Shown here piece by piece: positions 1-7,655 of a DNA stretch of 64,000 bases (its first letter is position 1; every line of letters begins with the position of its first letter). Under the pieces are notes generated by a model, which was not told where the DNA came from, made no database searches, and saw only the letters and a list, made by a program, of their open reading frames with translations. A program made the translations under genes and the position numbers. Source of the DNA: Streptomyces scabichelini. Lineage in GTDB: Bacteria; Actinomycetota; Actinomycetes; Streptomycetales; Streptomycetaceae. The DNA lies in assembly GCF_011045015.1 (NCBI RefSeq), contig NZ_JAAKZY010000012.1, positions 24,465-88,464 on the forward strand, written 5' to 3'.

Positions 1-79
1 GGCTGAGGACCCGCTCGACGCGCTCGTCGACGATTCACCCCAACCATTGCCCCAACCATTGAGGGAAGGTGGCACCCGC

Positions 80-703
80 ATGAGCACCACCCCGCAGATG
101 AGCCAACAGGGACAGCAAGGTCAGCAGGGCCAGCAGGGCCCGAGCACGGCTCCGCCGCAGCCGCAGCAGTACGGGCAGCAGCAGGGCTTCGGCCAGCAGC
201 AGCAGCCGTTCGGGCAACAGGGCATGGCGCAGCAGCCGTTCGGGCAACAGGGCATGGCGCAGCAGCCGTTCGGCCAGCAGGGCATGGGCATGGGCACGCA
301 GCAGGGCATGGGCATGAGCACGCAGCAGGGCATGGGTCAGCAGCAGCTTCCGCAGCACCTGCAGCAGCAGCTCCAGCAGCTCGGTCAGCAGCAGCCGTTC
401 CAGCAGCTGCTCCAGCAGCTCGGCGGGCAGCAACAGCAGGGCCAGCCGCTGGTCCTGCGGACCGCGGCCGAGGCCCAGGCGCTGGTGAGCGGTGTGGCCG
501 AGCACTTCTGGGACGTCGTCACACCGCTCCCGGGCCAGCCGCAGATCCTGTACCTGTACATCAACCAGGGCTGGCGTCCTCTGGTGAACCCCAACCAGGT
601 GACGCATGACGAGGTCCAGGAGGCCTTCGCCTTCGGGCAGCAGGTCATCGGGATCTACGAGTCCAACAGCAACGCCATCCAGGCCGTCATCGTGAACAAG
701 TAG
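80..703 (+). CDS. Gln-rich repeat protein with a conserved-looking C-terminal domain, function unknown
   Basis: The product has 207 residues. Roughly the first 120 are Gln/Gly/Met/Phe-rich, including three copies of a ten-residue unit of the type QQPFGQQGMA. The last 80 look like a folded alpha/beta domain (LVLRTAAEAQALVSGVAEHF and onward) and carry the information most likely to be conserved. ATG at 80 is preceded by GGGAAGG about 10 bases upstream, which decides this start. The same frame is open to the left window edge with GC-rich third positions, so a longer protein cannot be excluded. It converges on mshC across a strong hairpin. In S. coelicolor the gene beside mshC has been linked to the ParA partner ParJ; whether this is that gene cannot be told here. 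Confidence 0.75.
   Translation: MSTTPQMSQQGQQGQQGQQGPSTAPPQPQQYGQQQGFGQQQQPFGQQGMAQQPFGQQGMAQQPFGQQGMGMGTQQGMGMSTQQGMGQQQLPQHLQQQLQQLGQQQPFQQLLQQLGGQQQQGQPLVLRTAAEAQALVSGVAEHFWDVVTPLPGQPQILYLYINQGWRPLVNPNQVTHDEVQEAFAFGQQVIGIYESNSNAIQAVIVNK
200..289 (+). repeat. Three tandem 30-bp units inside the Gln-rich gene
   Basis: Three consecutive 30-bp units (200-229, 230-259, 260-289). The first two are identical, and the third differs at a few positions near its end. They encode the QQPFGQQGMA repeat. Unit length is a multiple of three, so copy number could change without breaking the frame. Confidence 0.9.
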
Positions 704-725
704 CGAGCGGCGGCACGGCACAGAG

Positions 726-757
726 GGCGCCGGGCGGGAGATGACCCGCCCGGCGCC
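726..757. terminator. Bidirectional terminator hairpin between Gln-rich gene and mshC
   Basis: A perfect 13-bp G/C-rich stem (726-738 with 745-757) and a 6-base loop lie 22 bases after the Gln-rich gene stop and before the 3' end of the convergent mshC. It can serve both strands. Confidence 0.8.
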
Positions 758-827
758 TGTCTGTGCGCGAAGCGTTTCCGCGAAGCGTTCCGCGCAGCGT
801 TTCCGCGGAGGGGTTACGGGCCGGGGG

Positions 828-2057
828 TTACAGGGCCACCCCGAGGAGCGCGTCCACGGCCCGCGATACGACGCCGGGGGCGCCCTCGTCCGTACCGCCC
901 TGTTCCTGCTGGCGGGCGGCCCAGCGGTCGACGGCCGCGAGGGCGGCAGGCGCGTCCAGGTCGTTCGCGAGGGCCTCGCGGATCTCCTCGACGAGCGCGT
1001 CGGCGGACGGTCCGTCGGGCCGCGACACGGCGGCCCGCCAGCGGTCGAGCCTGGCGAGGGCGTCCTGAAGGACCTGGTCGGTCCACTCCCAGTCGGCCCG
1101 GTAGTGGTGCGAGAGCAGGGCGAGCCGGATGGCCACCGGGTCGACTCCGTCGCGCCGCAGCTTCGACACGAAGACCAGGTTGCCCTTGGACTTGGACATC
1201 TTCTCGCCGTGCAGCGCGACCATGCCCGCGTGCACGTACGCCTTGGCCATGGGGAACTCGCCGGTCAGCGCCTGCGCGTGGGAGGCACCCATCTCGTGGT
1301 GCGGGAAGACGAGGTCGGAGCCGCCGCCCTGCACGTCGAAGCCCATGCCCAGGTGGTCGAGCGCGATCGCGACGCATTCGATGTGCCAGCCGGGCCTGCC
1401 CCGGCCGAGCGAACCGCCGTCCCAGCTCGGCTCGCCCTCCCGGGCGGCCATCCACAGCATCGGGTCGAGCGGGTTCTTCTTGCCCGGACGCTCCGGGTCG
1501 CCACCGCGCTCGGCGGACAGCAGCCGCATCGTGGCGGCGTCCAGGTTGGACACCTTCCCGAAGTGCGGGTCGGCCTCGACGGAGAAGTAGATGTCGCCCT
1601 CGACCTCGTACGCGGCCCCGGCGTCCCGCAGCCGCTCGACGAGCGGGACGATCCCGGGTATGGCCTCGACGGCGCCGATGTACTGCTTCGGCGGCAGCAT
1701 CCGCAGGGCGGTCATGTCCTCGCGGAAAAGGGCGGTCTCCTTCTCGGCGAGCCCGACCCAGTCGACGCGGTCCCGCGCCGCGCGCTCGAGAAGCGGATCG
1801 TCGACGTCCGTCACGTTCTGGACGTAGTGAACCTGCCGCTTGGTGTCGAGCCACACGCGCTGAACGAGGTCGAACGCGTTGTAGGTCGCCGCATGACCGA
1901 TGTGGGTCGCGTCGTACGGGGTGATGCCGCAGACGTAGATACGGGCGACAGGGCCGGGATCGAGGGTGATCAGACCCTCGGTCGCGGTGTCGTGGATCCG
2001 GAGGTCGCGGCCCTGTCCAGGCAGGGCGGGGACCTCAGAAGCGGGCCAGGCATACAT
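828..2057 (-). CDS. mshC: Cysteine:1D-myo-inosityl 2-amino-2-deoxy-alpha-D-glucopyranoside ligase
   Basis: Cytosolic ATP-dependent ligase that joins cysteine to GlcN-Ins in mycothiol biosynthesis. The 409-residue length matches MshC and is shorter than CysRS. It carries the class I adenylylation fold: [13 protein letters not shown] at residues 43-55 (HIGH motif, Cys43 a zinc ligand), WHIEC with Cys228, FPHHE with His253/254 completing the zinc site, and KMSKS at 286-290. The CysRS-type C-terminal anticodon-binding extension is absent, as known for MshC. Start is the ATG giving [10 protein letters not shown]. It lies about 100 bp downstream of the kinase-like gene on the same strand, so the DUF3090-kinase-mshC set may be one transcript. 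Confidence 0.97.
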   Translation of the reverse strand: MYAWPASEVPALPGQGRDLRIHDTATEGLITLDPGPVARIYVCGITPYDATHIGHAATYNAFDLVQRVWLDTKRQVHYVQNVTDVDDPLLERAARDRVDWVGLAEKETALFREDMTALRMLPPKQYIGAVEAIPGIVPLVERLRDAGAAYEVEGDIYFSVEADPHFGKVSNLDAATMRLLSAERGGDPERPGKKNPLDPMLWMAAREGEPSWDGGSLGRGRPGWHIECVAIALDHLGMGFDVQGGGSDLVFPHHEMGASHAQALTGEFPMAKAYVHAGMVALHGEKMSKSKGNLVFVSKLRRDGVDPVAIRLALLSHHYRADWEWTDQVLQDALARLDRWRAAVSRPDGPSADALVEEIREALANDLDAPAALAAVDRWAARQQEQGGTDEGAPGVVSRAVDALLGVAL

Positions 2058-2158
2058 GTCTTGAGCCTAACCGGACGGATGTTCCGTATACGAACCGCAT
2101 CAGGCCCGATGGCCGGGAGGGCGCTCTTGCGTGCGCGACTGCCGTCCGCATTGCCCCG

Positions 2159-2971
2159 CTATACGGGCGGCCACGGAATCGCGGGCCACTCCCCCGAGGG
2201 TTCCGGATGCCGCCCGATGGTGAGCAGATCGGCGACACGCGCGCGCGTGGCGTCGAGTTCCGCCGACGTGATCAGCTCGGCCAGCCGCAGGCCCAGTGCC
2301 CCGTCCAGGGCTTCCTTGAGTCCCCCGAGAACCTCGACGGCCTCCGCGGTGAGCTTCTCCCCCGCCCAGCCCCACAGCAGCGTCCGCAGCTTGTTCTCGG
2401 CGTTGAAGGTGACCCCATGGTCGATGCCGTACAGCCGCCCGTCACCGGTGGGCAGGAGATGCCCGCCCTTGCGGTCCGCGTTGTTGATCACGGCGTCGAG
2501 TACGGCGAGCCTGCGCAGCCGCTCGTCGTCGGCGTGCACGAGCAGCGCCGTACGCCCCTCACCGACCTCGGCGAACCCGACGGCCTTCCAGCCGTCGCCG
2601 GGCTCCTCCGCGTCGACCAGCGCGAGCAGTTCGGCACCGGGTACCGGCTCGATCCACAGCTGGCACATGCCCTCGCCGTACGGTCCGTCGCGCAGCACGG
2701 TGGGGGGAACGAGCCCCCAGCCGGCCGCCTCGGACACCTCGTACGCCGCGACCTCCCGCTGGGCGAGGGTCCCGTCGGGGAAGTCCCACAGCGGACGCTC
2801 GCCGGCGACCGGCTTGTAGACGCAGGGCTCCGTGCGGCCCTCGTACGTCACGTCGCACAGCAGCACCGCGTTCGAGGCCTCACGAATCTGTCCGCGTACC
2901 GTCAGCTCGCCCTCGGTGAGCAGCTCGGCCGTGGTCACGCCTCGCGGCGGTATCCGTTCTGGCGCGGACAT
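2159..2971 (-). CDS. PI3/4-kinase-like (SCO1664-type) conserved actinobacterial protein
   Basis: A 270-residue protein of the small actinobacterial family annotated as phosphatidylinositol 3/4-kinase-like. The visible kinase signature is the catalytic-loop-like NNADRKGGHLL followed by the metal-binding-like GIDHGVTFN. CVYKPVAGERPLWD near the N-terminus fits a nucleotide-binding lysine strand. The substrate is unknown; the residues resemble HipA/PI-kinase folds. ATG at 2971 is preceded by GGAAGGA about 6 bases away, so it is preferred over GTG at 2938, which makes a GTGA overlap with the upstream stop. The gene overlaps the end of the DUF3090 gene by 37 bp, indicating coupled translation. The pair is commonly conserved next to mshC in actinobacteria. 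Confidence 0.85.
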   Translation of the reverse strand: MSAPERIPPRGVTTAELLTEGELTVRGQIREASNAVLLCDVTYEGRTEPCVYKPVAGERPLWDFPDGTLAQREVAAYEVSEAAGWGLVPPTVLRDGPYGEGMCQLWIEPVPGAELLALVDAEEPGDGWKAVGFAEVGEGRTALLVHADDERLRRLAVLDAVINNADRKGGHLLPTGDGRLYGIDHGVTFNAENKLRTLLWGWAGEKLTAEAVEVLGGLKEALDGALGLRLAELITSAELDATRARVADLLTIGRHPEPSGEWPAIPWPPV

Positions 2972-3525
2972 ACGTGTCCTTCCGGATCGAGCGGGAGACT
3001 GCACAGCGGGCAGGGCGGCCGGCCCGCGTTGACCACGTCGAGGGCGCGCTTGGCGAAGGCCCTTGCCTGGGCGCCGGTGAGGCGGACCCGCAGCATCGGG
3101 GGACCGTTCTCCTCGTCCTGCAGGAGCCTTTCCTCGGCGGCGGCGAGGTCCTCCTCGGAGTCGGCGTCCAGCTCCACGAGCGCCTGCGCCTCGACGATCA
3201 TGCGCTGCTCGTCACCGTCCCAGGCCAGCGCCATGGTGCCGACCCGGAACTCCTCCTCCACGGGAGTTTCGAGAGGTTCGGTGTCGGAGACCTCCGCCGG
3301 GGCCATCGCCGGGACGGCCGCACTGCCTCCCGTACGCCGTACGACCTCGTCGAGAAGCTCGTCCATGCGCTCGGCGAGCGCCGCCACCTGCGTCTTCTCC
3401 AGAGCCACACTGGTCACCCGGGGCCCGGCGGTGGCCTGCAGGAAGAAGGTCCGGCGCCCGGGCAGCCCGACCGTACCGGCCACGAAACGGTCCGGTGGGT
3501 CGTAGAGGTACACCTGACGGGACAC
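2935..3525 (-). CDS. DUF3090 family protein
   Basis: A 196-residue conserved actinobacterial protein beginning MSRQVYLYDPPDRFVAGTVG, typical of DUF3090. The C-terminus has a zinc-knuckle-like pattern, CPLCSLPLDPEGHVCP. The middle is acidic. Function is unknown. GTG start with GGAGACAGGAC directly upstream. Its last 37 bp overlap the PI-kinase-like gene, and the two probably act together or form a complex (inference from coupling). No signal peptide or membrane segment. Confidence 0.9.
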   Translation of the reverse strand: MSRQVYLYDPPDRFVAGTVGLPGRRTFFLQATAGPRVTSVALEKTQVAALAERMDELLDEVVRRTGGSAAVPAMAPAEVSDTEPLETPVEEEFRVGTMALAWDGDEQRMIVEAQALVELDADSEEDLAAAEERLLQDEENGPPMLRVRLTGAQARAFAKRALDVVNAGRPPCPLCSLPLDPEGHVCPRQNGYRREA

Positions 3526-3624
3526 GTCCTGTCTCCATTGGATCGAGTGCTTCTGCCATCGACTGCGTCTGCTGCTGACAACTGCTGCGCTGCTTCGACC
3601 GCTTCACCCTACTGCGGCTGACGA

Positions 3625-4311
3625 TCACGGTGCGCCCGCACTGCCACCGACTGTGGCATCGCCGCCCGGGGGCTCCTCGCGCGGCGCGAGGGACGAGAAA
3701 TCGCCGGTGTCCCCGAGGCGTACGAGAAACGGCCGCAGCCGTGTGTAGCGGATCGCGGTGATGGAACACGGTTCTACAGAGATCCGCTGGAAGAGGTCCA
3801 GATGAAGCCCGAGTGCGTCCGCGACGAGGGACTTGATGATGTCGCCGTGCGAGCACATGAGGTACACGGCGTCGGCGCCGTGATCGCGCTCCACGCGCGC
3901 GTTCCACTCGCGTACGGCCTCGGCGGCCCGCGTCTGCATCGCCCGCATCGACTCGCCGCCGGGGAACGCCGCGGCGGACGGATGCGTCTGTACGACCTCC
4001 ATCAGCGGCTCGTCCGTCAGCTCGGCGAGCTTGCGGCCCGACCAGTCGCCGTAGTGGCACTCCCCGATGCGCTCCTCGGTGTGCGCCCGCAACCCGGGCC
4101 GCGCGTCGAGCAGGGGACGCAGGGTCTCCTGGCAGCGCTGCAAGGGGCTGGTGACGATCTCGGAGAGCGGCAGCCCGGCGAGCCGCCCGGGCAGCGCGGC
4201 GGCCTGCTCGGCGCCACGCTCGTCGAGGGCGACGCCGGGCGTCCACCCGGCGAGCAGTCCCGCGGTGTTGGCGGTGGAACGTCCGTGCCGGACAAGGATC
4301 AGCGTGGGCAT
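3625..4311 (-). CDS. Histidine phosphatase family protein (phosphoglycerate mutase-like)
   Basis: A 228-residue cytosolic phosphatase of the histidine phosphatase superfamily. The phosphohistidine motif LVRHGRST is at residues 6-13. The second catalytic His is in MCSHGDIIKSLV. ERIGECHYGDWSGRKL is the usual middle motif with the acid Glu. The C-terminal 30 residues are Pro/Gly-rich and probably disordered. It belongs to the actinobacterial group found beside the DUF3090 and PI-kinase-like genes. The substrate is not predictable. About 100 bp separates it from the DUF3090 gene on the same strand. The ribosome binding site is weak. Confidence 0.9.
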   Translation of the reverse strand: MPTLILVRHGRSTANTAGLLAGWTPGVALDERGAEQAAALPGRLAGLPLSEIVTSPLQRCQETLRPLLDARPGLRAHTEERIGECHYGDWSGRKLAELTDEPLMEVVQTHPSAAAFPGGESMRAMQTRAAEAVREWNARVERDHGADAVYLMCSHGDIIKSLVADALGLHLDLFQRISVEPCSITAIRYTRLRPFLVRLGDTGDFSSLAPREEPPGGDATVGGSAGAP

Positions 4312-4452
4312 GCCGCCCAGCGTAAGCCGCTGCTGGAACGCGCCACGGGCCGGGAGGCCCTGGAGTTCCGCAGGGCCACTTTTCCGGCTCCACGCGCGCG
4401 TGCCCCGTACTCGTGCCTCGTACGGAGCGGCACGCGCGCGTGGGTCACGCCG

Positions 4453-5241
4453 TTACGCGAACTCGGGTGCTGCCGAAGCCGGCCCGCCCAGGGCGTCGCG
4501 GCGTTCCGGCATCTTCAGTGAGACCATCCGGCGCCAGCCGCCCAGGCGCTCGTACGCGTACACCGCGTGGATGCCCGCGGCGAGGACCGCGGCCTTGGCC
4601 CTGGGCCAGCCGAGGATGCGCCCCATGTGGTCCATCACGGCGAGGCTGACGTCCCGGTAGATCCGGATCTCGGCGAGCGCGGATTCCCGCAGCGTCCGCT
4701 GGATGGCCCGGCCGTGCCCGGCGGCCGCGAAGCGCAGCAGCTCCTCGTGGCAGTACGCGAGGTGGTTGTCCTCGTCGTTCGAGATCATCCTGACCGCGCG
4801 GCCGATGTCCGGGTGCTCGGCGAAGTGCTTGCGCAGCAGCTCCATCTGCTCGGAGGCGCGCTGCTCGGTGACCCTGCTGTGCGCGAGGTAGGTGACGATG
4901 TCCTGCACGGTGAGCGCTTCGTCGCTCTTGAGCCTGTCGTGGGCGAGGCCGATGCCGTGCCTCTCCAGGATCATCGTGTAGTCGGTTTCCGGCGGGACCT
5001 CGGCGGGCTGCAGACCGCGCTTCTTCAGGAGGGCGTTGAAGATCCGCCCGTGCTTGTCCTCGTCCGCGCCGTGCCGGGTGATCTTGGGTGCGAGGGCGCG
5101 CTCGCTCTGCGGCACGAGGGCCGCGATGCGCGCGTTCTCCCAGCCCCCCTGTGACTCTCCGCTGGCGGCGATGGAACAGAAGAGCCGGAACGACTCGTCG
5201 TTGTCGAGGATCTCCTGGAACAGACTCTTGGCCGAAAGCAT
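4453..5241 (-). CDS. Ferritin-like domain protein
   Basis: An all-helical 262-residue protein of the ferritin-like superfamily. Metal-ligand type Glu/His pairs appear in successive helices: ENARIAALV, HGADEDKHGRIFNALL, HSRVTEQRASEQM and ISNDEDNHLAYCHEELL. This fits a carboxylate-bridged di-iron site, with activity unknown. ATG at 5241 is chosen because GGAAGGGG lies 6 bases upstream; an in-frame ATG at 5256 would add five residues. No signal peptide. It is transcribed with the histidine phosphatase, 141 bp upstream of it. Confidence 0.85.
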   Translation of the reverse strand: MLSAKSLFQEILDNDESFRLFCSIAASGESQGGWENARIAALVPQSERALAPKITRHGADEDKHGRIFNALLKKRGLQPAEVPPETDYTMILERHGIGLAHDRLKSDEALTVQDIVTYLAHSRVTEQRASEQMELLRKHFAEHPDIGRAVRMISNDEDNHLAYCHEELLRFAAAGHGRAIQRTLRESALAEIRIYRDVSLAVMDHMGRILGWPRAKAAVLAAGIHAVYAYERLGGWRRMVSLKMPERRDALGGPASAAPEFA

Positions 5242-5395
5242 CACTGCCCCTTCCATGCAGAACTCCGCAAAGAACGAGTCAAATGCGCTGTCAGGGGTGC
5301 GGCAACATCTGTGTCGGACAAATCCGCCGAACGATGGACGTCAAGGGCCTGTGGGACGCGTAACCGCGGGGACTGTGACGCGTTGGTCCCCGTGA

Positions 5396-5437
5396 CGGCC
5401 GTGGCGGGGAAGACCCCCCGAGCCCCCACCACGGCCG
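5396..5437 (-). terminator. Possible terminator downstream of LLM oxidoreductase
   Basis: A 9-bp stem (5396-5404 with 5429-5437) with further G-run/C-run pairing inside lies about 30 bases beyond the oxidoreductase stop. The internal loop makes it weaker than the other hairpins here. Confidence 0.45.
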
Positions 5438-5464
5438 CCAAAACCTCCGGTGGTCGATCCGGTG

Positions 5465-6520
5465 TTACGCCAGTCCCGCGCGTTCGAGGGCCTCCGTGCC
5501 GGCGCGGAGCGAGGCGAGGCGCTCGTCGAGTGTGAAGCCCGCGGGGGCCAGGCTCAGGGTGGTGACTCCGGCAGCGGCGTACGCCTTCATCCGGTCGGCG
5601 ATGCGGTCCACCGAGCCCAGCAGGGCCGTCTTGTCGATCAGGTCGTGCGGTACGGCTGTCGCGGCGCCCTGCTTGTCGCCGGAGAGGTACTTGTCCTGGA
5701 TCTCCGCGGCTTCCTTCTCGTAGCCCATGCGCCGGGCGAGCTGGTTGTAGAAGTTCTGCTTGGGGCTGCCCATGCCGCCGACGTACAGCGCGGTGTACGG
5801 GCGGAAGGTGTCGGCGAGAGTGGTCAGGTCCTTGTCGTCGCCGACGGCGAGCGGCAGCGTGGGGCAGACGTCGAAGCCGTCCATCGTCTCGCCGGCCTTC
5901 TCGCGGCCCGCGCGCAGATGCCGGAGCGTGGTCTCCGCCAGGTGTTCCGCGGAGGGGAAGATCAGCAGGGCGCCGTCGGCGATCTCGCCGGTCTGCTCCA
6001 GGTTCTTGGGGCCGATCGCCGCGATGTAGAGCGGGATGTGCTCGCGCTGCGGGTGCACGGTCAGCTTGATGGGCTTGCCCGGGCCGCCCGGCAGCGGCAG
6101 CGTCCAGTGCTCGCCCTCGTACGAGAGCCGCTCGCGCGTCATGGCCTTCCGCACGATCTCGACGTACTCGCGGGTGCGGGCCAGTGGCTTGTCGAACTTG
6201 ACGCCGTACCAGCCCTCGGAGACCTGCGGTCCGGAGACTCCGAGGCCGAGGCGGAAGCGGCCGCCGGAGAGCGAGTCGAGGGTCGCGGCGGTCATCGCGG
6301 TCATCGCGGGCTGACGGGCCGGGATCTGGAAGATGGCCGAGCCGACGTCGATGCGTTCGGTCTGCGCGGCGACCCAGGTGAGTACGGTCGCCGCGTCGGA
6401 GCCGTAGGCCTCGGCGGCCCAGCAGACCGCGTAGCCCAGGCGGTCGGCCTCCTTGGCCACGGCGAGATTGTCCGCGTCCATTCCGGCGCCCCAGTAGCCG
6501 AGGTTGATCCCGAGCTGCAT
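5465..6520 (-). CDS. LLM class F420-dependent oxidoreductase
   Basis: A 351-residue luciferase-like monooxygenase fold enzyme. It starts MQLGINLGYWGAGMDADNLAVAKEAD and has the family motifs for an F420-utilising TIM barrel: AAQTERIDVGSAIFQIPARQPAMTAMTAATLDSLSGGR (start of barrel) and RFRLGLGVSGPQVSEGWYGVKF. The ending, ALLGSVDRIADRMKAYAAAGVTTLSL, is typical of F420-dependent LLM enzymes rather than FMN-dependent ones. The substrate is unknown. The ATG has GGGGAA 7 bases upstream. A perfect 14-bp palindrome lies immediately before that Shine-Dalgarno, so the gene is probably repressed by a TetR-like protein not encoded nearby. Confidence 0.9.
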   Translation of the reverse strand: MQLGINLGYWGAGMDADNLAVAKEADRLGYAVCWAAEAYGSDAATVLTWVAAQTERIDVGSAIFQIPARQPAMTAMTAATLDSLSGGRFRLGLGVSGPQVSEGWYGVKFDKPLARTREYVEIVRKAMTRERLSYEGEHWTLPLPGGPGKPIKLTVHPQREHIPLYIAAIGPKNLEQTGEIADGALLIFPSAEHLAETTLRHLRAGREKAGETMDGFDVCPTLPLAVGDDKDLTTLADTFRPYTALYVGGMGSPKQNFYNQLARRMGYEKEAAEIQDKYLSGDKQGAATAVPHDLIDKTALLGSVDRIADRMKAYAAAGVTTLSLAPAGFTLDERLASLRAGTEALERAGLA

Positions 6521-6532
6521 GGCCGATTCCCC

Positions 6533-6546
6533 TTACTGATCAGTAA
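6533..6546. promoter_or_regulatory. Perfect palindromic operator TTACTGATCAGTAA
   Basis: The 14-bp palindrome sits 12 bases upstream of the LLM oxidoreductase ATG and about 125 bases upstream of the divergent aldo/keto reductase. Size, symmetry and position fit a TetR-family operator overlapping the oxidoreductase transcription start. The regulator is not identified. Confidence 0.65.
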
Positions 6547-6671
6547 CGTCCCTTGTGCGGCACCCTAGCGCGCCGCCGGGCCCGGCGGCAGGGACGGGTT
6601 CGGGCTCGTGCGATCCCGCGTTGTCCACAGGGTTCCCCCGCACTGACTTCAGGCCAGTAATCTCAGCCCAC

Positions 6672-7655
6672 ATGGAGCAGAGGCATCTCGGCCGTACCGG
6701 CCTGCGTGTGTCCCGGATCGGGCTCGGCACCCTCACCTGGGGCCGGGACACCGACGAGCACGACGCCGCAGACCTGTTGAAGGCGTTCTGGGAGGCGGGC
6801 GGGACCCTCGTCGACACGGCGGACGTGTACGGGGACGGGGAGGCCGAGTATCTGCTCGGGCAGCTCATGGAGGGGCTGGTGCCCCGCCGGGATCTGGTGA
6901 TCTCGACGAAGGCGGGCAGCGTGCCCGATCCCGACCGGCGCTTCGACGGTTCCCGCGGGCATCTGCTCTCCGCGCTCGACGCCTCACTCGCGCGGCTCGG
7001 CACGGACTATGTGGATCTTTGGCAGGTCCACGCCTTCGATCGTGAGACGCCGCTGGAGGAGACCCTGCAGGCCCTCGACCTCGCGGTCAGCAGCGGTCGC
7101 GCACGGTACGCCGGGGTGTCCAACTTCTGCGGCTGGCAGCTCGCGAAGGCGGCGACCTGGCAGCTCGCGGCACCCGGGATACGCACGCGGCTGTCCAGTA
7201 CGCAGATGGAGTACTCGCTGCTGCAGCGTGGCGTCGAACGCGAGGTGCTGCCCGCGGCCCTGGACCTGGGCATCGGGCTGCTCCCGTCCTCTCCCCTGGG
7301 CCGTGGTGTGCTGACGGGAAAGTACCGGCACGGTACGCCCGCCGATTCCCGGGGTGCGTCGGAGCATCTGGCGCCGTTCGTCGCGCCGTATCTGGACGAC
7401 GCGGCGAGCAGCATCGTGGACGCGGTGACGACCGCCGCGGACGGGCTCGCGGCGACGCCGCTCCAGGTGGCCCTCGCATGGGTCCGCGACCGGCCCGGAG
7501 TCGCCGCCCCCATCATCGGCGCACGGAACGCACTGCAGCTCACGGCCGCGTTGTCAGTGGAGACCCTTAGTCTTCCTGACGAGATCTGCCGAGCGCTCGA
7601 CGACGTGTCGGCGCCCGTGCACCGCTATCCCGATCACGACTGGAGCACGCTGTGA
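6672..7655 (+). CDS. Aldo/keto reductase
   Basis: A 327-residue NADPH-dependent oxidoreductase with a TIM barrel. MEQRHLGRTGLRVSRIGLGT is the standard AKR start. The catalytic tetrad is visible: Asp and Tyr in VDTADVYGDGEAE, Lys in VISTKAG, His in WQVHAFD. The cofactor-binding region APIIGARNALQL is near the C-terminus. ATG at 6672 matches the family start; an in-frame start at 6555 would add 39 unrelated residues. It is divergent from the LLM oxidoreductase, and its stop overlaps the next GTG (GTGA), so the next gene is co-translated. Confidence 0.93.
   Translation: MEQRHLGRTGLRVSRIGLGTLTWGRDTDEHDAADLLKAFWEAGGTLVDTADVYGDGEAEYLLGQLMEGLVPRRDLVISTKAGSVPDPDRRFDGSRGHLLSALDASLARLGTDYVDLWQVHAFDRETPLEETLQALDLAVSSGRARYAGVSNFCGWQLAKAATWQLAAPGIRTRLSSTQMEYSLLQRGVEREVLPAALDLGIGLLPSSPLGRGVLTGKYRHGTPADSRGASEHLAPFVAPYLDDAASSIVDAVTTAADGLAATPLQVALAWVRDRPGVAAPIIGARNALQLTAALSVETLSLPDEICRALDDVSAPVHRYPDHDWSTL

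Noticed and set aside
200..320. CRISPR-like spacing of repeats
   Set aside because: Units are contiguous without spacers and encode an in-frame protein repeat.
768..811. Imperfect GCGTTTCCGCG repeats downstream of the first terminator
   Set aside because: Too short and imperfect to call a site; probably drifted tandem sequence.
741..2819. Long plus-strand open frame over mshC and the kinase-like gene
   Set aside because: Shadow of high-GC coding sequence on the other strand; the minus-strand products have clear family motifs and this one has none.
6555..6671. Upstream extension of the aldo/keto reductase
   Set aside because: The added 39 residues do not fit the family, whose start MEQRHLGRTGL matches the ATG at 6672.
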